Part shown: piece after piece, positions 13,070 through 25,082 of the stretch
How the letters are laid out: each line of letters starts with the position of its first letter
Position numbering within the stretch: position 1 is the stretch's first letter
From: Amoebidium appalachense
Lineage: Eukaryota; Ichthyosporea
Reading direction: 5' to 3'
Assembly (NCBI GenBank): GCA_963693365.1
Contig: CAVNZM010000001.1
Coordinates: 13,206,001-13,270,000 of the forward strand
Length of the DNA: 64,000 nt
Program-made: the position numbers and the translations under genes
The notes under the pieces: generated by a model
Databases searched by the model: none
What the model saw: the letters and a program-made list of their open reading frames with translations, nothing else
Told to the model about the DNA's origin: nothing

Positions 13070-13752
13070 CTGGACGCAATCAATGCCCTGATCGATGCCA
13101 TCAACCGCTATGTGGGAGGCATAGTGATGGTGTCCCACGACACCCACCTAATCAGCAGCACCTGCAACCAAATATGGTACGAACCCTTTTACAATAATGA
13201 ATATAATAATAATAACAATAGTAGTAATTTTTAATACAATTTTTAATTAAATTTCAATACCCTAAAGTCCATCCTGCAGATCAAGTACACATTCATGGAT
13301 TCCATCATAAGCCGCAAGGGGAAGCGCAGGGGGAAGGGGGGGGGGGGGGGGGGGGGGGGGGAGGGATGTACATGCAGGTACTTTCGTCCATTCATACATC
13401 TCAAGCCACACCCCATGAATCCCTCCCCCCCCCCCCCCCCCCCCTTCCCCCCCCCTCTCCCTCCATCCCCCACATGCCCCTTTTTTCTCCCCTCACCCCC
13501 TTCTCTTCCGCCCTCCCCCCTCCCCCCCCCCTCCCGATTTTTTCTCTTCCTCTCTATCCGTGCCCCCCTCCCCCCCTCCTTTGGCCAAACCTCTGCTCAC
13601 ACGGACCCTTTTCTTGCTGCAGGGTGTGTGGGCGTGACCAGCGTGTGACCCCCTACGAGGGCACCTTTGACGAGTACAAGAGGCAGCTGGTGAAGGAAAT
13701 GAGGGAGGACCACGTGCTCGTAAATGAGACAAAGGGGCTGGCCCTGAGCTAG
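3581..13752 (+). CDS. ABCF2: ABCF2/ARB1-type ATP-binding cassette protein, 17 exons, 599 aa
   Basis: Soluble twin-cassette ATPase of the ABCF family. Relatives (ABCF2, yeast Arb1) act on ribosomes; this role is by homology. Exons: 3581-3724, 4069-4152, 4566-4694, 5636-5731, 6301-6386, 6618-6801, 7328-7444, 8973-9068, 9445-9528, 9871-9928, 10318-10433, 11056-11130, 11468-11545, 11732-11866, 12332-12410, 13068-13176, 13623-13752; phases close throughout. Cassette 1: Walker A GRNGTGKS (residues 86-93), signature LSGGW (202-206), Walker B LLLLDQPTNHLD with Gln227 replacing the catalytic Glu, switch His256. A charged linker follows (about 281-340). Cassette 2: Walker A GPNGVGKT (400-407), signature LSDGM (490-494), Walker B with normal Glu515, SHD at 543-545. 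No membrane segments. The match to ABCF2 rests on length, a PPSxKT segment, CTNIVHI and the LSDG-type second signature. The odd points are Gln227 and Met494. Confidence 0.9.
3951..4008. repeat. (TG)n microsatellite in ABCF2 intron 1
   Basis: About 29 uninterrupted TG units shortly before the exon 2 acceptor at 4068. It lies in an intron. Confidence 0.95.
7495..8333. repeat. Minisatellite with a 40-bp unit built of 8-mers, ABCF2 intron 7
   Basis: The unit is five 8-mers of the form xTGTGTxx: GTGTGTGG, CTGTGTCG, CTGTGTGA, ATGTGTGG, ATGTGTGC. Copies gain or lose whole 8-mers, so the array expands in steps of 8. On the minus strand it is open in several frames as His/Thr-rich peptide, but no promoter, splice pattern or family supports a gene there. 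Confidence 0.95.
11116..11287 (+). repeat. 62-bp tandem repeat, about 2.8 copies, that duplicates the exon 12 splice donor
   Basis: Copies begin at 11116, 11178 and 11240, each with CCAATGGA then a donor-like GTACGT or GTGGGT, then GAACCATATATGGAAATGGG. The first copy contains the last 15 bases of ABCF2 exon 12 and its donor at 11131; the others lie wholly in intron 12. Use of a downstream donor would hit an in-frame TAG soon after the normal exon end. Confidence 0.95.
11873..11925. repeat. (GCCT)n microsatellite
   Basis: About 12-13 GCCT units, starting six bases after the exon 14 donor of the ABCF2-like gene. Confidence 0.95.
12486..12556. repeat. Poly-C run followed by (CA)n, ABCF2 intron 15
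   Basis: A C run of about 38 bases passes directly into (CA)n. This C-then-CA order recurs in the window. Confidence 0.9.
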
Positions 13753-15636
13753 TATTAATGGCAGGCGCACACATGCACACAGACACTTATACACACACTA
13801 GGATGCAGGCGCACTACTGCATGCACACACACACACACACACACACACATGGGCACACGTGTGTGTGCGCACTCGCACGGCCGCGTACATACCCACATGC
13901 ATGCACACACACGGACACACGCTCGAGCACACACATGCACACGCAGACGCGTCACGCAGACACACACGAACATATTATAATGTTGACACCACGTAAGCCC
14001 CTCAATTGCGACTCGAGGCCTGCTTTCTTGCACCACCGTTTTATCCAATCTGCCTTGATCTTATATGGGCTGAGTCTCTCGGCCAGGGAACGAAACGGCA
14101 ACGAATTATGTGAGTGCCAAGACGTTATGTGTGTGTGAAAACATGTGTGAAGGACTCTGGTATTCGTAACGAAGGCACGCGAATGGATGCACGCTCATAA
14201 CGGCGAAAAGTTTTTGTTTCTTTTTTCGTGTTTTCTCTCAGGGTCTCATTAGAAGGTATGGTTGACTGCCGCTCTTCGAAACCAACCGCGTTTTATGAAT
14301 AACACCTAAAATATGCAAAATGTTTTTATAAAACAACCAAAAAAGTAGGAATAAAGCGAAGTTTTGTTTATGATGTATGTTAGTTTTACTCTACAACTAT
14401 GGGAGTTTTATCACCCAGGTATGTGTGTTGTATAAACCGTTTGTTGCACTACCCTTGTATATGAATTTGATCGGCCACAAGTCATGACATTAAAGACATA
14501 CCACTGCCCGGTGCATGGGGGGCATCAACTCTTTCAACTCATTATGGGCCTTGATCACACACACCTTGCAGTGAACCTGCAAACCCCCCCCCCCCCCCCC
14601 CCCCTGCCCCGACGCGACAACGTTAACCCCGACGTCTCCAGTAATCAAAAGGGTTGATGCCCCCCATGCACATAATATCCGGCCCCCGCCGGCTGCAAAC
14701 ACACCCATATGAATGTTTAAAGCACGTGTAGTATAGCCAAAAATCCAGCACTGTGGGCACCCAGCGTGTGCAGCTGGTGGCGTGTGCAGCTGGTGGCATG
14801 TTCCTGGGGCTGGGAACCAAATTTGACCTGTGTATAATGTGTGCACAGATAAAACGAACCGTATACAGACATAATGTATACTGTTGACGTCTTGCACCAC
14901 TATGCCGCACCATCACTCATGAACCCGGCGGTGTGCACGTGGTATGGGGTTGGGTGTACGTGCAGATATGGCCAGGGTGGCAAACAACGTGTGATGATGC
15001 AGCCAGGTGACATGTGTCCGGCCATAGTGTACCGAAAAGGTGCAGGCGTGTATATTGTATTTGCATGTGTGCATTTTTGTACCAGATTTTATAAGTGCAA
15101 TATGTATATGAGTCGGGTGCACGGTGGGTGCACCATGCATGGGAGGCAGCGAGGGGGGGGGGGAGGAGAAGGGGGTGGGGGGAGGGGAAGGGGGTAGGGG
15201 AGGGGGGCGGGGGGAGGGGGGGGATTGTTGTTGTTGCTTGAAACTTCGAGTGTGTTTTGCAACAATGTGCATGGCATTGCACAGTGTCGCTCGCTCACAC
15301 ACCTGCTTGTTCATGTACACGTATGTGCGTGTTGGCTGTACGCCCGCGCACACGTGTGTGTGTGTGTGTACAGATCTGTATTTGTGAGAGTTTGTGTTTA
15401 AGGTATACGTAGATTAAGTATTTGGAAGCGGAACGTTATTAGCATATAATATGTACAATGTGCGTGGCCGAGTGCATTCACGTCAAGTAATGCAGCCACA
15501 TGCCCATGCTCAGTGCTACGCCTTTCACAACCTAATAGGCTGCACACAGGCAGCCACAAACAATCGAACATGTGTGTGCACACGTACACCTCCGTTCTGT
15601 AAACACATTCATTCATTCCTGCAGCCCCTACAGCCC

Positions 15637-15671
<35 letters not shown>

Positions 15672-15888
15672 ACCCACCACCACCACCACCACCACCACCC
15701 CAACCCCCCGGGACATTTCCTGGATTTCCCGGGTCCCTTGAAGTTCCCCCAGTCCCCCCGGGACATAATGCTAACATCTCACACAGGCTCTCATATCATT
15801 CTCCCCCCCCCCCCCCCGCGACCCCCCCCCCCCCGACCCCCCCAACACACACACGCCTTCCTCCCCCCCCCCCCCCCCCTCCTCTCCC
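13753..15888. other. Convergent spacer between ABCF2 and COMMD5 genes
   Basis: Holds the 3' ends of two convergent genes. AATAAA at 14350-14355 could be the ABCF2 poly(A) signal, although it is about 600 bases past the stop. There are (CA)n tracts at 13780-13850, a 16-base direct repeat near 14766-14797, and C-rich runs near 14585, 15640 and 15805. I see no coding exon. Confidence 0.6.
14350..14355 (+). terminator. Candidate poly(A) signal for the ABCF2-like gene
   Basis: Canonical AATAAA, the first clear one after the stop at 13752. The long distance keeps confidence low. Confidence 0.35.
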
Positions 15889-16354
15889 CTACGAGTCGAC
15901 AATCTTGAGCATGGGATTGGCTGCCAATGACGTCATGTCACTCAGCAGGCTGGCCACCTGATATCGAAGATCATGGAACTTTTCCACGCTCATCTGATTG
16001 GTGCATGGGTTAGCAGCCAGTGACATGCCGGTTGGAAAAAACTCGAAAAAGAGTAAACATGTACCCAACTCGATATTAAAGAATTAGGTGAAAGTGAACA
16101 CCAAAGAGCGGAACCACCCATAGTGCAGGTGGAGCAGAGCAGGGTTGGAAATGATGTACAAGGCCTAGCATGGAAAAGCCAACAAGTGGGCAGAACCGGA
16201 AGAAAAAGAGGAGAGGAGAAAGCAAATGACGGTGCCACAAAATGAAGCAGGGAAACAGACACACAGAGAGGAGGGCAACAACATTGAAATAGTAATCATA
16301 TTGCCTAACCGACCGTCCAGCCTGCCAGCCGTGGGGGAACACGGGTCCGGGGGT

Positions 16355-16390
<36 letters not shown>

Positions 16391-16621
16391 ACCAAGATCA
16401 GACCCATAGTCGGCAAATGAGGCTCAGCCAAAAGGGAAAGAAAATGACGTGAGGAGAAAGGCTCAAGTAGTGGAGGGCAAAGTGTGTGATGTGGTGTGCT
16501 GCACGGGGACACACCAGAGGGGAATGCCCACCCGAAAACTGAAGGAGGGAGAGGGGGGGGGGGGGGGGGGGGGGGGACTGAAGGGGGGAGGAGGAGGAAG
16601 AGGAGGGGGGGGGAGGGGTGT

Positions 16622-16660
<39 letters not shown>

Positions 16661-16834
16661 CAACAGAGCAAAGAGTTGAAGGAAACCCAGAGGGGATATG
16701 ATGGTATCTGGAGGCAAAAGAAAAAGGGGCCAGGGTCAGAGAAACCGGAGGGTTATGGCAGTCTTGTGGTGGTGATGGCGGTGGCGGTGGTTGGGGGGCG
16801 GGGGGCAGGGGCGGGGGCGGGGGTGTGTGTGTGT

Positions 16835-16869
<35 letters not shown>

Positions 16870-16983
16870 TGAACACCTCTAATTGGTGGTTTTTGCCGTC
16901 ACTAGTGGCCAGATGGAGGGTGACGGTCGGTTGGTTGCAGCGCAGCAGATGACTGGTCGAAACAGACACATCAACACGCCACT

Positions 16984-17030
<47 letters not shown>

Positions 17031-18024
17031 GGGTGAGACAGAAGATGGGCAAGGAGTAAAGAGGAAGGGAAGAGTGTGTTGGACAGAACAAGAGTTAGAA
17101 AAACAAAAGAATGGGAAGAGTGGCAGCCGATGTCTGTCCCTGATGTGTGTGTGTGTGGATGATGATGGCAGGGACATGTGCCTGTGTGTGCCTGTGCAGA
17201 CTGTGTCTGTGGTGTGCATGTGCCGGTGCTTGCCCGTGTACCTGTGTCTGCATGTATGTGCCTGTGTGTATCAGCATGTGCGTGCATATCCCTGTAGGTG
17301 CACTCACCATGCACACATGCTCGTCCCTCCAAGTAAAAGTCACCGCACAAGGAGAATGCAGCGACCATACACAGAGTTGGCCATTTACATATGTTTTGTC
17401 AATGAAAAACCAGCAAAACGATCAACACAAACCCCGATGGAAGCACCCAAAACCAAGACTTCATGACCGTAAAAACATACGACAGAATATCCACATGATA
17501 AGAAATGAATGGAAATATGGAGGTAGGCACCTACCCTGACTCCGGTCAGGCCTGGATACTGTCTATTCTGTGATGACGCTAACTTATCAAATGATGCCCG
17601 CCTGCAAGTTTCTATGGTCAGTGTATTGATATGCGTAAGAGAAAAAAGGACTGTGAGAGAATGATGCTAATGGCAATCCAAATTATGGGTAATGATGGTG
17701 GTGAAAACAAAAGCGATCTTGAAGAAGATGATACTAGTGGTAATGTGTTAAAAATATTGAAATCATTGCCGTGAATATTTTCACGCTGGTGGACTTTTTC
17801 TTGCTCTCCCCCACACCCCCACCCCCGCCCGTCCGGACACACTGTACACACACACAACACCCTCCCCCCTCCCCCCCCCCCCCCCCCCCTCTCCAAAAAA
17901 AAAAAAAAAAAAAAAAAAAAGCTTCTGTACCAGGTAGCAAAGTTAGGGTGGGCCGTACAGGTGTGGACATGTGCCACTGTTAGTAGTTGGTTTGTGTGTG
18001 TGTGTGTGTGTGTGTGCGTGTGTG

Positions 18025-18087
<63 letters not shown>

Positions 18088-18088
18088 A

Positions 18089-18134
<46 letters not shown>

Positions 18135-19241
18135 GATTTTTCTTCTTTTCTTTTCTTCGCCGGGGGGGGGGAGGGGGGGGGGGGGGGAGGGGCAGGGGAG
18201 AGGGGGAGGAGTTTGGGGGGGAGGGGGGGAGATGGACGAAGGTTTGGGGGGGAAAGGAGGGGAGGAGCGGGGGTAAAGGGGGGGGGGGGGGGCTGGGGGG
18301 AGGAAACCGTTTGGTCGTCCCCTGTTGTCAAATACGTTAGGATGAGCGGAAAGGAGACCCCCTAGGGTAGGGGAGAGGGGAAGGGGGGGGGGGGGGGGGG
18401 ATGGGGAAGATAAGAGGGAGGGGGGGGATATAATTATGCCTGCTCACCTTGGGGCCAACACAGCGTCTATGATGTGGTGGTGCAGGTGTGAGGGCACAGA
18501 CAGACTGGACAGCAGTGTGGCCAGGCTGGTGGGGGTGTGGGCTGTGGCTGGGGGGCGGAGAAGAGCACGAAGTAATTGGTCAAACCCTGCAGAGGGGGAG
18601 GGGGGGGGGGGGGGGGTTGGAGGCACTTAAATGGTAATTGTGGGTTTTTCATGGGATGAGGATGACGGGAAGAATGTATCCTTTGTTTTGTCTAGGCAAG
18701 GTGGGCGCGTGGCCCGCACTGGGGGGGGGAAGGGGGGGGGGGGGGGGGGGGGGGGGGGGAGAGGAGGTTGGATGGGCAAGGAATAAGGGCAAGGGTTGGT
18801 TTGGCGACTGGGGACCGCAACGGGGCGCCGGGAGGGGGGGGGGGGGGGGGGGGGGGGGGGCGGGGGGAGGTTAAATCGGTGCAGAAAAAACAAAAACTTT
18901 CTTCGAGTTACGGCCACACAGAAGTATTCGGTTTTCAGCAGAGGGTATCCAAAGCAAGTGGGGCTTTCTAGAAATGTACATATGGGAGGGGGGGAAGAAG
19001 GGGGAGGAGGAAGGGGGTGGGTGAGTGGGTGGGTGGGTGGGGGGGAGGAAGAGGGGGTGGATGGGTAGGTGGGTGGGTGGTGGTGGGGGGGGGGGGGAAG
19101 GGGGGGGGGGAAGAGGGGGGAAGAGGGGGAGGGGGGAGGGGGAGTAGTTACCAAGTAAGATGGTGGTTGTCTGCTGGGGCGTAAAGGGTAGGGCTAATAG
19201 GGAAGGTGGGACAGGCTCACCAAGCACCCGGCATACAGTGG

Positions 19242-19334
<93 letters not shown>

Positions 19335-20072
19335 TGCGTGCGGGTGTTTGCGTGCGCGTGCGTATGTGTTTGTGTGTGTGTGCGCGCACCCGTGTGGATG
19401 CATGTATTTGTGCATACCTGTGTAGGTTTGTGTGTGCATGTGCACATGCAGGCGTGTTTTTGTGTGTCTGGGTGTCTGTTTGTGCCTGTGTGCGGAGTTG
19501 TGGTGAATGTGTGTGGGTATATGAACAGGAACGGTGCGTATATGCATAAAAAACGGAGAGCGTTAATTTACAGATTGCCCTTCTTCGGCTTGTGCCTTAT
19601 TACACAGAACTGGTGCTCAGCGAGTTTGCTCCTCAGACCCACCTTCCCGCACTCAAATTTCGTTCCCATTCTCCCTCAACCACTGTTTCCACGAGCAGGT
19701 TCTCAACATCCCTAGCTTCAAAGCTTCCACCTCTGCACCGAAATGCATTCATTTCCTGTGCAGGATTGCTTTGCGCAGGTAACGCTCGTGCCAATAAAAT
19801 AAATGCGGCTGTGTGTTGAATTCGCTCACACATAACTGTTATGTGTGCGTGCATGCTTCTGTATCCATATGCCCCCCTATACATGTGCGTGTTAGCTCTA
19901 TCTTCTACACCACATACAAATGCCTAGGCGTGTTTCTCTGTGCTTACGTGCACGCACCCTCCCAGGCCACCACCGCTGCTTCCGTAGCTGTGGCCCCAAC
20001 CACCTCCAGGGCGGCTTTGAGCTGCGGCAGGCTGTCGGCTGTCAGTGTGGGTGGCCGCTCGACCTTCGCCAT
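15889..20072 (-). CDS. COMMD5: COMM domain-containing protein, COMMD5-like, 5 exons, 176 aa
   Basis: COMMD proteins assemble into the Commander (CCC/Retriever) complex for endosomal recycling and also regulate NF-kB and cullin ligases in animals; the role here is by homology. Minus-strand exons: 19958-20072 (ATG), 18448-18586, 17535-17601, 16877-16981, 15889-15993 (stop). Phases 1, 2, 0, 0 fit across all four introns. Residues 1-107 form a Leu/Ala-rich helical N-terminal region. The COMM domain begins at W108 with [10 protein letters not shown], followed by a TLHLATSDG strand pair and [15 protein letters not shown] in the last exon. The WRVDV/STS and FxxLRY motifs fit COMMD5 best. At 176 aa it is shorter than animal COMMD5 (about 224 aa), mainly at the N-terminus. 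The exon at 17535-17601 (22 codons) is the least certain, but its phases match on both sides. Confidence 0.82.
17992..18131. repeat. Compound (TG)n-(TGCG)n-(TG)n repeat in COMMD5 intron 2
   Basis: TG units flank about 17 TGCG units. Alternating purine-pyrimidine sequence of this kind can adopt Z-DNA. It is intronic. Confidence 0.9.
19242..19324. repeat. (TG)n microsatellite in COMMD5 intron 1
   Basis: About 41 uninterrupted TG units followed by a degenerate TG/CG stretch. Confidence 0.95.
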
Positions 20073-22463
20073 CGTGCCTACTTTGCGCAAGGACGTACTT
20101 GTGTGTGCCTTTGTGCCTGTACACCCTGTGTGCCTATGTGCGTGTGTGCGTGCACGTGCGTGAACGTGTGTGCTTGTATGTTCGCAAGAGGATTATGGCG
20201 GTATGTATACGGTGTAGACGAGTGCGAGCTTTCACAAGAACCTTGCAAGTGTTTTTCTGTGTGCAAAATAAAAGAATTGGAACATTGGTCGCTGGTGGGT
20301 GGTATGGTTTGGCAACGACTACATGTATTTGTAGCGGCGGCCATTTTGTGTGAGATTTAGTCTAACAATGTAAACGCAGATGGCTCAAATATTCAGCAAC
20401 GCCGGCCTCATTTGAAGCTTTGATGACGTATCATAGGCCGACTACACTTTCTGGCACGATTACGTAATCGTGAGGAAAAGTTGCGGTGCAAGTTTCGGTG
20501 GGTACGTCTGTGCATGTGCATACTATTGTGCGTGCATGAAAAAGACCAAGAAGATTTGGTGTAGTTTCCAGTTTGTCTCAACGTACACCAAGTGAGCGCA
20601 TTTTTTTGCTTGTCCTGCGCTTGCCAGCATGCAGCGAGAGTTGGAAAGGCGTGGAAAAATGAGTAAGGAAGCGGCCGGGAAGGGGTGTGTGAGATCTGGG
20701 TGAGTGGTGGGGAGGGGCGGGGCGGGGGGGGGGGGGGGGGGGGGGAGTGGGGGAGGGTATTGGGATTTCGGGGAGGTAGAGCTATATTTTTTCTCCATAC
20801 CCCTGTTACTGCTAGCAATTGTAGCGAACAGATGCGAACCAGACTCAACTGACTGGAGGGGAAACTGAAACGTTAGCATGGCCAACGGAGCAAAACAGGA
20901 GCGCTTGTACATTTGTGCGCGTGCTTGTGCAGCGTTCGTCAGTGTACTGCAGTGTGCTACGTGTGTACTCGCGTGCACGTGTCACGGGGAGCAGGGAAGG
21001 GAGGGGGGAGCGAGGGGGATCTAGGGAGGGTGGGGAGGAAGGGGGCGAGGGAGGGGAGGAGGAGGGGAGAAGAAAGAGAGCGGATAGATCTAGAGGAGAG
21101 AGAGAGAGAGGTATCTATATAGGAAGAACTAGAGAGGGGAGGGGAGAGCGGGGGGGGGGGGGGGGGGGGGGGGGGAGGCGAGAGAGCGAGCGAGAGACGG
21201 AGAGGGGGGCGGGGGGGGTTAGGAGAGAGAGAGAGCAGAGATGGGAAAGGTGGGGAATCGGGTGAGGGACCTCAGACAGCTTTTTCGATTGCAAAGTATT
21301 GTACAGGTTCGATTCTTCAACTCGGGTTACGGAAATTTGAAGACAGACTTTGCGAAGATGTGCACCGTTGAACCAGCTCGTTGAACCAGGACCCTGCCGT
21401 CAGGCTGCCGCACGCACACAGCTAGGTCCCAGTGTCTTACTTGGCTGGGCCGAGTGGCCGCATGACAGGGAGGTAGCTGCAACTGCAACGCGTCCTAGAT
21501 AAGCCGAAATGGCGACTGTGTTTGGCACGGGCCACGGCACACTCACAGGCCTTGCCTCCTTGCATACAGGCTGCATGCACTCACGGGAAACGCGCGCAGC
21601 TGCGTAGTGTTGCAAAGGAATTGGGAGCAGGTTTATAAACTGACTACCTTGGATTCCTCAAACTGCCCCGTCATGTGTAGAGGTTGCGTATAGAGTTCTC
21701 GTAGAAAGAGCTGTAAAGTCTAGATCTTTTTTCCATTCAATACCTTGTATAAGTGCTGTAGATACAGAATCCCGTCATCTGTTGGAGTTCACAGCTTGAT
21801 TTACACCATTCTATTAGCTATCCTGTCATGCCGTTTGTCATGCCGTTGAGTGATTCTGATATGTTCGGTCATACATTTGTAGCCCTGGCTACTTGATATT
21901 CTATTCGTAGAATATCATGTAGTAGGTGTGTGCGGTATGTGAACCCATACCAGCAGATAAAACCGTATTGTGGCATCCTCGAAAATAGCACACAACTAGG
22001 CCTGCTCGATGATGTCACAAGTCTTACCTAAGTGTACATTACCGCGCCACATACAAAATATGGTGAATAAGGTACAGTTCTAGAACTATAATTATAGGAT
22101 TATCTTGTTGTAGTCATTTCAACATTACTACCCTGCACCCCTGTTTATCTGGCGCTCTTTATCTGTCAACTTCTGGGATCTGTCATTTCAACTCGTTTAT
22201 GTGAGTGAATCAGTTATAACAACGAGGAATGGGTCTTTGGTTCCGAAGCGCTTGTCAGCTGCCACAGCTGCAAATAGAACTTGATGATCTTTTCGCTGTA
22301 ATACACATGCCGCTGAGTATACGTAGAGAAACTCCGAGAAACGTAAAAGCACCAGACGTGTATTCCAGTATACTTCATATTGATGTTTTGAAGGCACGCA
22401 TGCACGCTAACGCATCCTTTTTTACAAGAATTCCGCACGCACATACACCAAGTATCAACGTAC

Positions 22464-22497
<34 letters not shown>

Positions 22498-22515
22498 GTC
22501 AAACACACACTCAAC
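20073..22515. other. Divergent spacer between COMMD5 and the CPWE-motif gene
   Basis: 2.4 kb between two divergent starts. It holds TGACGTATCA at 20424-20433, a perfect 14-base palindrome at 20457-20470, G/GA-rich low complexity at 20700-20750 and 20990-21240, and otherwise mixed sequence. I see no exon with family motifs. Confidence 0.6.
20457..20470. promoter_or_regulatory. Palindrome CGATTACGTAATCG, bZIP-like site
   Basis: A perfect 14-base palindrome containing TTACGTAA, the core bound by PAR/E4BP4-type bZIP factors in animals. It lies 385 bases upstream of the COMMD5 start, near a CRE-like TGACGTAT (20424-20431). Binding is inference. Confidence 0.4.
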
Positions 22516-23789
22516 ATGGCAGAGCCTCAGAATGGTACAACAGGCAAGGGTAAGGAGGCATCCACCCTTCATTCCCGCGTGACCGAGCGCACAGCGCCAC
22601 CCACCAAGGTAGGCAACAAGAACTGGGACGAGTTGAATCCTCGCCTCGTGTGCCCTTGGGACGTGGCAAGTGACCCCCCAACCCCCCAAGCCACCACATC
22701 TGCAGAGCCAGCCATCACACCCCGAAACCAGCGTTCAGCCTCACAGCCCAGCATACCCAAGGACGTGGTTGACTCTATTAGGCCAACACAAACGGCGGCG
22801 GAGCTCAAGACGGGAAAGGCACCCATTGACACGTGCCTAACGGAAACTCCAGAAAACGGTGACGAGGGGAAACATGATGGAGAGCACAGCAGGACAGAAA
22901 ACAAATGGTCGCGTCTGTCGTTAAAAAACACGTTTTTCAAAAATAAACACGCGCACGAAGAACACATGGAACACACGGCAGAGGGCGCAGAGGGGAGTGA
23001 ACCGGCAGCAGGGGAGCACAGGAAGGGGTCATGGGGGACTATCTTGCGCCTGTCCACACACAAAACGAAGGAGGCACACAGAAACTCGCTCGCAGTTGAG
23101 GAGGGAAGCTCACGGTCTGTTTCAGACACGGCTGTGATGGGCAAGGCGTTAGAACCCCCCTCGGTAGAGTTTGAGGGGCCGGACGGTGGGGAAGTTTCGG
23201 AGGGGGGCATGGGAGGACGCAAGGGGTCTTCCTCTCACAGCAACATGCTTCACGTTGGAGAAAATGCAAGCACGGCAAGCATAGGGCCAAGCACACAGGG
23301 GGACAACGAGGTCACCCCGTGGGAGGCCGCCGAGGAGCTGCCCAGGTCGAAGCTGGTGACGGTGGAGGTGGTGATGGTGGGCGCCAACTCGCGCCTGGCA
23401 GAGGGGGCACACGCAGAGGATGGAGATAGTGTGTGCCCGTGGGAGGCCTTTGAGCCGGCACGGCAAGACCAGAACGCCAGGTGTGTGTATGTGTGTGTGT
23501 GTGCTGGTGGTGTTGGTGGTGGTGGGGTTGGGGAGAGGGGGGGGGAGGTGTGTATGTTTGGGGGGGGGGGGGGGAGGGGGGGGAGGGGGGTGTATGCGTG
23601 TGCGTGTGCGTGTGTGTGTGCGTGTGTATGTCGAGGCAAGGGCAGGGGGTACGATTTTGCACTAGCAATGTGTTAGAGGAGGAGTATGGTGAACAGAAGT
23701 CGAAGGAGCTTGTTGAGAGGTCTGAGGGGATGGGAATTTTGAGGCACTTGTTTCCTGCGGCGTTCTCCCCCTTCCGCTGTGTTGGTGCA

Positions 23790-23820
<31 letters not shown>

Positions 23821-24104
23821 TACACACAGAGGCGCACACACATAAGCACACACGCGTGCGCGCGTACACACACAAACACACACACACACATCCTTTTTCA
23901 ATAATACCATGGCCACGTTGTGACTGTACACGCACACAGCATACGACACACACACACACGTCGTTAGCCCAGGCACCCACACTTGGACACATTTGGAGGG
24001 AAATCCATTGATTTCTGCGTGTCGCATCTCTCGAATAGCCTTAGAATAGGCATGGTGGTCTTTTTACAACAGAAGATGGTGGTGGGGGTGGGGAAAGAAG
24101 GGGA

Positions 24105-24138
<34 letters not shown>

Positions 24139-24784
24139 CTTGTTAAAACTGGTGTGTTTTTAAATAGAAGGCTGCACGAATATCTCTGAGAATTGCTCTA
24201 TTGGGGACCTGTGTGTAGATTAAGGTACATGACCTTGTGCCACGGGTCTGGGTGTGTGTGTATGTTTGTGTATAGCGTGGATTTATAGGGCGGGTGTGGG
24301 TTGGTGATCGTGTGTGTGTATGTGTAGGTTTATCTCAGCCTTTGTGTGTACATAGGTTTCTGTATGGTTGAGTGGTTAGGAGGGGTTCAATAGCGGCATG
24401 TATGGAGTTTGCCCGAGCATAGTGAAAGTCGGCAAGGATGTTATTGTGCATGTGGGCCCCGGAGAACTTTTTTTTTTTTTTTTTTTTTTTTTTCCCTTTG
24501 TAGGGGGGGGGAGAGGGAGGAAAAGGGGGAAGGTGGATAACCATTTATGCACCTTTGTCGTCCACTCCACATCAGATGCTTTGCTTCCAATGTGACATGC
24601 ATGCTCACCAGAACCTCCCCTCCTCTTCCACACCACTACCACTATCGTCTCACACAAAGCACGAAAACACCCATACACACATACACCATCGCATACACAC
24701 ACATGCATGCACACATAGCCACACGAGCGCACGCACAAGCATACACACAAACACACACGCAAGCACACACCTGGACACACACAC

Positions 24785-24825
<41 letters not shown>

Positions 24826-24889
24826 GCACACACATGCACACACATACACACACACACACCACACACACACACACGCACACACATGCACA

Positions 24890-24947
<58 letters not shown>

Positions 24948-25082
24948 ACACACACACACACGCACACGCATACACAGTGGGGAGCATGCCATCTCGGCAG
25001 CAAGAAGTTGACAGTCGTCCCTGAGGCACAGCTTTACCCAGGGTTCGAAAGGAAGGGAAGAGCCCGCATGTACATGCACTAA
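22516..25082 (+). CDS. Uncharacterised acidic/Ser-rich protein with three [CT]PW[ED] motifs
   Basis: Exon 1 runs from ATG 22516 to donor 23480/23481 (321 codons plus 2 bases). A last exon at 25001-25082 joins in phase and ends in TAA, giving about 348 aa. The protein is hydrophilic, rich in Glu, Ser, Gly and His, with no signal peptide or membrane helix, so it is probably largely disordered. It carries RLVCPWD near residue 55, EVTPWEA near 270 and SVCPWEAF near 310. CPWE-type motifs are known from the cytoplasmic tails of the animal receptors GPR158/GPR179; no receptor domain is present here, so orthology is not claimed. A basic patch sits near residues 135-150. AATAAA lies 274 bases past the stop. 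An unseen middle exon is possible in the 1.5-kb intron. Confidence 0.6.
24780..24972. repeat. (CA)n microsatellite cluster
   Basis: Nearly continuous CA units with a few interruptions, just before the acceptor of the last exon of the CPWE-motif gene. Confidence 0.95.

Noticed and set aside
17307-17440. Candidate COMMD5 exon ending in GTGAGT on the minus strand
   Set aside because: It could be phase-compatible, but its sequence does not resemble the COMMD linker. Exon 17535-17601 already links exon 2 to the COMM domain in phase.
19633-19884. Minus-strand frame between COMMD5 exons 1 and 2
   Set aside because: It has splice-like ends, but in the phase required by exons 1 and 2 it hits a stop. 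The direct join is clean.
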